DNA of 29,187 bases from assembly GCA_002501085.1 (NCBI GenBank), contig DLRL01000002.1:1-29187 (forward strand), given 5' to 3'. Positions 24,252 through 29,187 of this stretch are shown piece by piece. The first letter of the stretch is position 1. Every line of letters starts with the position of its first letter. Both the position numbers and the translations under genes were made by a program. Source of the DNA: Gemmatimonadales bacterium UBA7889. GTDB taxonomy: Bacteria; Gemmatimonadota; Gemmatimonadetes; Longimicrobiales; Gaopeijiaceae. The notes below the pieces were generated by a model that did no database searches, was not told the DNA's origin, and saw only the letters and a list, made by a program, of their open reading frames with translations.

Positions 24252-24626
24252 ATGTATACATTCTTGCTAGCTGTCTTGGTAGTCGACGGCATATTTATGT
24301 CAGTCGTAATCCTTCTTCAGTCTGGAAAAGGCGGCGGTCTAGCCGCGGTCGGCGGCGGCGCTGCGATGACTGAAGGGGTATTAGGAGGGCGACAAGCAAC
24401 TACGGTTTTGACCAGAGCTACATGGATCTCGGGCACTATATTCTTGGTCCTAGCGCTTGTACTATCGGTGATGTCCTCACGTGCCAGACAACCCGAGTCC
24501 GTGATCCAGGTCGAGGCTCCTTCCGCGGCGCCCGCTCCTGTCTCAGTGGTTCCAGGTCTCGGCGAGGAACCCACAGAAGGTGCTACGGCAGGTACGACTG
24601 AAGACCCGGGTAATTCGGGTAACTAA
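24252..24626 (+). CDS. secG: Preprotein translocase subunit SecG
   Basis: This 124-residue inner-membrane subunit of the SecYEG channel has two hydrophobic helices (about 2-22 and 55-74). Between them is the conserved cytoplasmic loop LLQSGKGGGLAAVGGGAAM, a clear SecG signature. After helix 2 there is a tail of about 45 residues rich in Pro, Ala, Glu and Gly (PSAAPAPVSVVPG, then EEPTEGATAG), which is longer than in E. coli and probably disordered. The AAGGA Shine-Dalgarno fixes the start. Placement after tpiA is typical. Confidence 0.93.
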   Translation: MYTFLLAVLVVDGIFMSVVILLQSGKGGGLAAVGGGAAMTEGVLGGRQATTVLTRATWISGTIFLVLALVLSVMSSRARQPESVIQVEAPSAAPAPVSVVPGLGEEPTEGATAGTTEDPGNSGN

Positions 24627-24645
24627 GGAACCCTCAGTGGTATTC

Positions 24646-24664
24646 GGAGGCGCTAACAGCCTCC
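24646..24664 (+). promoter_or_regulatory. Hairpin carrying GGAGG upstream of the E1alpha gene
   Basis: GGAGGC at 24646-24651 pairs perfectly with GCCTCC at 24659-24664 around a 7-base loop. The only GGAGG near the E1alpha start is therefore buried in a stem, and it lies 17 bases from the GTG at 24668, too far to serve it well. No T-run follows, so it does not look like a standard terminator of the glycolytic operon. Confidence 0.42.
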
Positions 24665-24697
24665 CTAGTGAGATCTGCTGTGCTATCTGTACGGCCG

Positions 24698-25762
24698 ATG
24701 TCTGATTCTCTAATAGCTGGACTTGATCAGACTCAGCTCCTTGGACTGTACCATTCGCTCATACTCACGCGAGCAGCTGAAGAACGGCTAGAGATGTTAC
24801 AAAAGCAGGACCATGTGACCGGAGAAATTTACCGATCAATCGGACAGGAAGCTGGTGCCGTCGGCGCTGCTTTTGCACTCAATCGTCAAACAGACGGGAC
24901 GGGTGACTTTGTCGCGCCGACGGTACGAGCTGCTGGAGCCTTATTTCTATTCGGTGGGGAATTAGTTGACTTCTTTCGTCAGTATATGGGGCGGGCGACT
25001 GGTCCAACGGAGGGTAAAGAGACCAACATCCATTGGGTTGATTTTCAGAAGGGAATCATGGGTCCGGTCTCACCACTCGGAACCATGTTAGAGGTCATGG
25101 CTGGAATTACACTGTCTTTTAAGGTTAGAGGTGAATCCCGAGTCGGCATGGTCTTTTGCGGCGATGATGCATCGTCAACGGGTGCTTGGCATGAAGGTCT
25201 CAATTTTTCCGCGGTTCAGCGTTGTCCATTGATTTTGATGGTTGAAGCTAATCAGTGGGCGTTTTCAACAGCCACAGGTAAAAATACCCGGGTCCGGAGT
25301 TTTACTGAGAAAGCAGCTGGGTATGGGATCGGTTCAGAGTCTGTGGATGGGACTGATGTCATGGCGGTATATGAAGCCGTGAGCGGAGCAGCGAAGCGCG
25401 CAAGAGCAGGAAAGGGCACTCAGATGGTGGAGCTGAGGTATTACAGACGCCTTGGTTATGCAAAGCATGATCCTCAGGATTATGTCGATCCGGATGAACT
25501 TGCCATATGGGTAGATCGTGATCCCATTGATTTGTTCGAGCGCAGGATCTTAGAAGAAAGTTGGGCAGCAGAATCAGTCTTACAGAAGATCAGCATACGC
25601 GCAGAAGAGGAGTGCAGGTTGGCGGCAGAGCAGGCGACGGGCGAACCAGCTCCGGATGGTCAGGAGGCCGGGAAAGGTGTTTACACAGATACTATAACCC
25701 AGCACCCATGGACACGGACGGATGGGCCTTATAGAAGAGATAGTAGTGAGCTAGATACATGA
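24698..25762 (+). CDS. 2-oxoacid dehydrogenase E1 component, alpha subunit (PDH/BCKDH type)
   Basis: This is the alpha subunit of the thiamine-diphosphate decarboxylase of a pyruvate or branched-chain 2-oxoacid dehydrogenase complex. I prefer ATG 24698 (354 residues); a GTG at 24668 would add 10. Family features include SIGQEAGAVGAAFAL, TNIHWVDFQKGIMGPVSPLG, WHEGLNFSAV and a C-terminal DPIDLFERRI. The ThDP motif normally written GDG...NN reads GDD (long-form 165-167) with N195 in EANQ. The loop normally GHxxHD reads LGYAKHDPQDYV, with Tyr in place of the first His. The extended C-terminus after ERRI is charged and variable. The stop overlaps the E1beta start (ATGA). Substrate, pyruvate or branched chain, is not settled. 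Confidence 0.9.
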   Translation: MSDSLIAGLDQTQLLGLYHSLILTRAAEERLEMLQKQDHVTGEIYRSIGQEAGAVGAAFALNRQTDGTGDFVAPTVRAAGALFLFGGELVDFFRQYMGRATGPTEGKETNIHWVDFQKGIMGPVSPLGTMLEVMAGITLSFKVRGESRVGMVFCGDDASSTGAWHEGLNFSAVQRCPLILMVEANQWAFSTATGKNTRVRSFTEKAAGYGIGSESVDGTDVMAVYEAVSGAAKRARAGKGTQMVELRYYRRLGYAKHDPQDYVDPDELAIWVDRDPIDLFERRILEESWAAESVLQKISIRAEEECRLAAEQATGEPAPDGQEAGKGVYTDTITQHPWTRTDGPYRRDSSELDT

Positions 25763-26784
25763 ACCATCCTACTCCCGAACACCTCAAGAAGACAGCACGT
25801 GGGGAGCCCGTCACCCTGCTGGAAGCGGTCAGTGAGGGGTTGTTTGAGGAGATGGTTCGGGATGATAGCGTCTTCTTAATGGGAGAGGATATCGGCGTCT
25901 ATGGAGGTGCCTTTAAGGTTACTCGTGGTTTTCTTGATTATTTTGGAGATCTACGTGTAATAGACACACCCATTGCAGAGGGCGGGTTCACTGGGGCCGC
26001 AGCTGGAGCTGCTCACATGGGTTTGCGACCTGTTGTAGAGATGCAGTTCATGGACTTCATCTCACCCGCATATGATGTACTCACAAACTATATCGCTACC
26101 TCGCTATACAGGGGTGCTGGCCCCATGCCGATCGTGGTAAGGGGGCCTGTCGGCGGGGGTAACAGAGGAGGACCTTTCCATTCTCAAAATGTGGAGATGG
26201 CATTCTTCCACACGCCGGGGTTCAAAATCGTCTATCCGAGTACCGCCTACGACGCTAAGGGTCTCATAAAAGCGGCGATTCGAGATGATAACCCGGTCAT
26301 CTTTGAAGAACACAAAGCTTTATACCGCGCGCCTACTCTTAGGGAAGTCCTGCCGGATGAAGATTACATTGTACCGCTTGGTAAAGCTCGCACTGTCAGG
26401 GAGGGTTCTGATCTTACCCTTGTCACATATGGGGCAATGGTCCACAAGTCTGTCGAGGCTGCAAAAAAGCTTGAGCAAGACGATGGTGTAGGGGTAGAAA
26501 TCATAGATCTTAGAACACTTTTACCTCTTGATGAAGACGCGATTGTGGAGAGTTTGAAGCGCACTGGAAGGGTTCTTATCGTGCACGAGGATACACGCAC
26601 GGGTGGGATAGCGGGCGAGATTGCAATTCGCTTGAACGAGAGAGCATTTGAGTGGCTTGATGCACCGATTCTCAGAGTAACTGCAATCGATTCTCCTGTT
26701 CCATATGCTGGCTCTTTGGAAGATTATTTCCTGCCACAAGTTGAGGATATTGTCACGGCTGGGAGATATCTTGCTGCGTACTGA
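25759..26784 (+). CDS. 2-oxoacid dehydrogenase E1 component, beta subunit
   Basis: This 341-residue beta subunit forms the E1 heterotetramer with the preceding alpha subunit. FLMGEDIGVYGGAFKVTRG (39-57) carries the conserved Glu that activates thiamine diphosphate. DTPIAEGGFTGAAAGAAHMGLRPVVEMQFMDF, GPVGGGNRGGPFHSQ (H141) and PSTAYDAKGLIKAAI are standard. The C-terminal domain contains TLVTYGAMVHKS, DLRTLLPLD and VHEDTRTGGIAGEI, typical of the transketolase C-terminal fold. Length matches the family (about 325-340). Translation is coupled to the alpha subunit by a four-base overlap. No odd residues were seen here, unlike in the alpha subunit. Confidence 0.94.
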   Translation: MNHPTPEHLKKTARGEPVTLLEAVSEGLFEEMVRDDSVFLMGEDIGVYGGAFKVTRGFLDYFGDLRVIDTPIAEGGFTGAAAGAAHMGLRPVVEMQFMDFISPAYDVLTNYIATSLYRGAGPMPIVVRGPVGGGNRGGPFHSQNVEMAFFHTPGFKIVYPSTAYDAKGLIKAAIRDDNPVIFEEHKALYRAPTLREVLPDEDYIVPLGKARTVREGSDLTLVTYGAMVHKSVEAAKKLEQDDGVGVEIIDLRTLLPLDEDAIVESLKRTGRVLIVHEDTRTGGIAGEIAIRLNERAFEWLDAPILRVTAIDSPVPYAGSLEDYFLPQVEDIVTAGRYLAAY

Positions 26785-26834
26785 GCATGCCGCGAAGTTT
26801 CGCTTACATCCCCTCGATACTGGAGTAACCTAGC

Positions 26835-28193
26835 GTGGCTCGCATAGAAGTTCCTATGCCTCAGATGGGTGAGTCGATCGCTGAAGGGACTGTCTCTAAG
26901 TGGCTCAAGCAGGTTGGTGATACAGTCGAGCGTGATGAGCCAATCTTGGAGATTTCCACTGATAAAGTGGATGCGGAGATCCCGGCACCTTCGGCTGGCA
27001 TGCTGGTTGAGGTAGTGGTTGAAGAGGGAGAGACGGTCGAGGTAGGTACGGTTCTGGCTTTGATTGATCCAGAAGGGATAGAGTTAGTCGATACAACACC
27101 GGACAAAGCTTTAGAACCAGATTTGCCGAGTGGGCCTAAGAAAATAACAGAGCTGCCAGATGTAGTAGAACCATCTCCGGTAGCGACTCAGACCTTAGAT
27201 GTGAGCCAGAGTGCGGAAGAGCGGTTACGGACACGCTCTACCCCGGTCGTGCGCAAGATCGCAGCGGAACATGGGATTGATCTGGCCAACATCGTAGGCA
27301 GTGGGCATGCAGGAAGGGTCACCAAGCAGGACATCGTGGCGTTTATGGAATCCCCTGGTGCCACGGGGGGAGATCCCTCCACAATTTCTGAGGTGCGCGC
27401 TAGAGACGGCATCCCGATTCAATCAGAGCCATCAAGTTTGTGGGATTCCTTCTACAAAGAAGTACAACATCCAGAGTATCCGGTGCGACCAGCCGATCAG
27501 GTTGAAGGCATGGATAAGATGCGGCGGCTCACTGCAGAGCATATGGTGGTCGCAAAACGCATAGCTCCTCATGTGCATTCTTTTATCGAGATTGATTTTT
27601 CAGTAATCGATCGGATTCGAACCTTAAGTCGCAGTCGGTGGGAGGCACAAAGTGCTCGAGTGAGCTATACGGCTTTCGTAGCGTGGTCCGTATCACGCGT
27701 ACTCCGAGACTTCCCTATGGTGAATTCAGTTGTATCGGGGAATAACATCATCTACAGAGGGAATGTGAATCTAGGTATGGCAGTAGATTTGGATCCGGGC
27801 CTCATCGTTCCCGTAGTCCATGATGCGGATCATCTTGGTCTCATCGGCATTGGGAACAAGATCGTGGATTTAGCACGACGTGCGAGGGCACGGAAACTCA
27901 TGCCGGACGAGATTCAGGGAGCCACGTTTACGATCACGAATCCGGGCGTCCTAGGGACGGTGGTTGGGTTACCGGTAATTCCTAAGGGAACCTCTGCGAT
28001 TTTAGGAATAGGTTCTATCGAGAAGCGTGTGGCCGTGGTGACGGACCAGCAAACTGATACGGACGTTGTAGCCATTCGAAAGCGATCGCTTTTCTCTCTT
28101 GGCTACGATCACCGGATAGTTGATGGGGCGGATGCCGCCAGATTTCTTTCAGCTCTTAAGGAGATGCTGGAGAGCTTTCCCGAAGACGCATGA
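26835..28193 (+). CDS. 2-oxoacid dehydrogenase E2, dihydrolipoamide acyltransferase
   Basis: This 452-residue E2 core has one N-terminal lipoyl domain (about 2-80) with the lipoylated Lys44 in EISTDKVDAEIPAP. After a Pro- and acid-rich linker comes a peripheral-subunit-binding domain (about 135-171, TPVVRKIAAEHGIDLANIVGSG, then GRVTKQDI). The catalytic domain from about 225 ends with the active site DHRIVDGADAARFL (H426, D430). The sequence MPQMGESIAEGTV is of the branched-chain/2-oxoglutarate style, common in bacterial PDH-like E2s too. GTG start at 26835 with GGAG about 9-10 bases upstream. No E3 (lpd) gene follows; instead the stop overlaps lipB by four bases. Confidence 0.94.
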   Translation: MARIEVPMPQMGESIAEGTVSKWLKQVGDTVERDEPILEISTDKVDAEIPAPSAGMLVEVVVEEGETVEVGTVLALIDPEGIELVDTTPDKALEPDLPSGPKKITELPDVVEPSPVATQTLDVSQSAEERLRTRSTPVVRKIAAEHGIDLANIVGSGHAGRVTKQDIVAFMESPGATGGDPSTISEVRARDGIPIQSEPSSLWDSFYKEVQHPEYPVRPADQVEGMDKMRRLTAEHMVVAKRIAPHVHSFIEIDFSVIDRIRTLSRSRWEAQSARVSYTAFVAWSVSRVLRDFPMVNSVVSGNNIIYRGNVNLGMAVDLDPGLIVPVVHDADHLGLIGIGNKIVDLARRARARKLMPDEIQGATFTITNPGVLGTVVGLPVIPKGTSAILGIGSIEKRVAVVTDQQTDTDVVAIRKRSLFSLGYDHRIVDGADAARFLSALKEMLESFPEDA

Positions 28194-28840
28194 ACTCCCC
28201 ACGCAGGTCTTTTGTAGTTCGCGAGCTCGGCATTATAGAGTACTCAGAGGCGTTAGAGTTACAGGCTCACCTCGTTCGCGAGAGGCGAAAAGCAACTATA
28301 TCTGACACGATCTTGCTTCTTGAACATCCGCACGTCATTACACTCGGCTCGAGCTCTGATCATGCTCATGTATTGCTTAATAAGAGCGAACTCGCGGAGA
28401 GAGGAATTAAGCTTTTCGAGGTCGGGAGGGGAGGTGACGTAACATATCACGGTCCGGGACAACTCGTGGTCTATCCCATCATGGATCTTAAGCCAGATAG
28501 AAAAGACCTACATCAGTACCTACGGGACCTTGAGAGTGTGTTGATTCAAGTCGCGTGTTCATTCGGGATTCGGGCAAATCGAGATCCGAGTGGAACAGGT
28601 GTCTTTACAGAACTTGGCAAACTTGGAGCTATCGGGGTTCGGGTATCCTCTGGTTGGATTACATCTCACGGTATCGCACTCAATGTTTCAACTAAACTTG
28701 ATTTCTTCGAGACTATTGTTCCGTGTGGGATCCGTGATCGCGGAGTCAGTTCGCTTGAGCAGGAGTTACAGGCTCCCGTTTGTATGGCTGAGGTAAGAAA
28801 ATGTATGATAGAGAGCTTTAATCAGGTATTTTCTTTGTAA
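28190..28840 (+). CDS. lipB: Octanoyl-[acyl-carrier-protein]:protein N-octanoyltransferase
   Basis: This 216-residue enzyme transfers octanoate from acyl carrier protein to lipoyl domains, the first step of protein lipoylation. The signature GRGGDVTYHGPGQLVVYP is at 79-96. The catalytic Lys144 is in ELGKLGAIGVRV and Cys179 in VPCGI. TSHGIALNV is conserved. It overlaps the E2 gene by four bases, so the enzyme is made with the subunit whose Lys44 it modifies. The partner gene lipA (sulfur insertion) is not in the window, so it must lie elsewhere or further on. After the stop the sequence turns AT-rich and non-coding. Confidence 0.96.
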   Translation: MNSPRRSFVVRELGIIEYSEALELQAHLVRERRKATISDTILLLEHPHVITLGSSSDHAHVLLNKSELAERGIKLFEVGRGGDVTYHGPGQLVVYPIMDLKPDRKDLHQYLRDLESVLIQVACSFGIRANRDPSGTGVFTELGKLGAIGVRVSSGWITSHGIALNVSTKLDFFETIVPCGIRDRGVSSLEQELQAPVCMAEVRKCMIESFNQVFSL

Positions 28841-28967
28841 ATTCATGTAGTTAACACAACAAAAAAATCTATTCTTGCTACACTCACTGTGCCGTGTGTA
28901 GTGAACTAAAATTAGCAAATCTCAAAATCAAAAATGCTTGTCACTCAAGCAGTTATGTCGATGAAAT

Positions 28968-29034
28968 CATATGTTTACTAGTCGACCCGAATAGACATCA
29001 AAGAAACATTTGACGGCACTAGTAACCCTATATG
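28968..29034. repeat. Imperfect inverted repeat with 35-base spacer
   Basis: Arms are CATATGTTTACTAGT (28968-28982) and ACTAGTAACCCTATATG (29018-29034). Seven bases, TACTAGT against ACTAGTA, pair perfectly next to the spacer. Further pairing (GTT with AAC, CATAT with ATATG) continues across a short bulge. It could be an RNA hairpin, a protein-binding site or the remnant of a mobile-element end; there is no transposase beside it. Confidence 0.42.
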
Positions 29035-29052
29035 TAACAGGGAGTTAGGACG

Positions 29053-29187
29053 TCATTGTAAAAAACACACTTGTTTACCGGACTTATCCTTGCGTCCTCC
29101 TCTCATAGTCCCTAAATCACTCGTGCGTTTCGGATGCGGCTCATTAGAGACGATGGCGTTGGTCATCCCTCTGATGAATCTGAAAGG
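29053..29187 (-). other. Possible C-terminal fragment of an unknown protein
   Basis: A minus-strand frame is open from the right edge to a TGA at 29055-29053 (44 codons). It encodes a basic peptide with segments such as NEPHPKRTSDLG and RGGRKDKSGKQ. It has no recognisable domain, and the opposite strand is also open over much of the same stretch (an ATG at 29153 runs off the edge), so coding is uncertain. Confidence 0.18.

Larger units (their letters stand above)
28841..29187. other. AT-richer non-coding stretch after lipB
   Basis: No gene with family resemblance was found in these 347 bases. They contain an A7 run (28861-28867), a 6-pair inverted repeat CTACAC...GTGTAG (28878-28901), and a longer imperfect inverted repeat at 28968-29034. 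Composition is clearly AT-richer than the coding part. A good terminator for the operon is not obvious: the first hairpin has no T-run after it on the plus strand. Confidence 0.5.

Noticed and set aside
26785..26803. Small palindromes GCATGC and GCGAAGTTTCGC before the E2 gene
   Set aside because: Too short and with too small a loop to form a convincing hairpin; likely chance.
28861..28901. Terminator for leftward transcription (hairpin plus T-run on the minus strand)
   Set aside because: The T-run is about 10 bases from the stem, and no leftward gene ends here, so it is probably chance.
1..29187. CRISPR arrays, tRNA or rRNA genes, insertion sequences, phage or toxin-antitoxin genes
   Set aside because: Looked for repeats with regular spacing, tRNA T-loop motifs and transposase or integrase motifs on both strands by eye and found none.

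Overview
The window reads as a bacterial chromosome segment of moderate GC content that is densely packed with genes in two divergent blocks. The gene set suggests a Gram-negative, diderm, heterotrophic bacterium. It includes an outer-membrane plug/barrel protein with a signal peptide, a LolA-like periplasmic protein with an FtsX-type ABC transporter, MEP-pathway isoprenoid synthesis and a 2-oxoacid dehydrogenase complex. My best guess is an uncultivated, possibly marine Gemmatimonadota-like lineage. This is inference from gene content and protein style, not a computed placement.

Left block, 1-6852, all on the minus strand. A trans-envelope transport operon (read from 4311 leftward) encodes a LolA-like periplasmic protein, two 419-residue FtsX-type permeases, a LolD/MacB-type ATPase and the start of a secreted, probably outer-membrane protein cut by the window edge. 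The last four genes are joined by 1-4 base overlaps. Upstream of it lies a DNA-damage operon: a Y-family polymerase-like protein of ImuB type, a small DUF6504-like protein and RecX.

Divergent control region, about 6781-7037. It holds a long hairpin, a tandem heptamer and a candidate sigma70-type promoter overlapped by a perfect 12-base palindrome.

Right block, 7038-28840, all on the plus strand. It starts with a YbdK/GCS2-type carboxylate-amine ligase, then NADP-type isocitrate dehydrogenase (TTG start), leucyl aminopeptidase and a TonB-plug-like outer-membrane protein. A housekeeping run follows: yicC, gmk, rpoZ, coaBC, family-4 uracil-DNA glycosylase, dnaB, ispD, tsaC, a YwlE-like phosphatase and aroE. 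Next comes lower glycolysis (gap, pgk, tpiA) with secG, then the E1alpha, E1beta and E2 subunits of a 2-oxoacid dehydrogenase and lipB. Many junctions are ATGA/GTGA overlaps, implying translational coupling.

The last 347 bases (28841-29187) hold no convincing gene. They are AT-richer, contain inverted repeats, and end in a short open frame that runs off the edge.

I found no CRISPR array, tRNA, rRNA, insertion sequence or phage gene. Nothing amounts to a clearly new system. The observations most worth checking are the Lol-like operon with its outer-membrane partner, the imuB-DUF6504-recX operon with its structured leader, an E1alpha with two substitutions in conserved cofactor or catalytic positions, and the tsaC/arginine-phosphatase-like pair.
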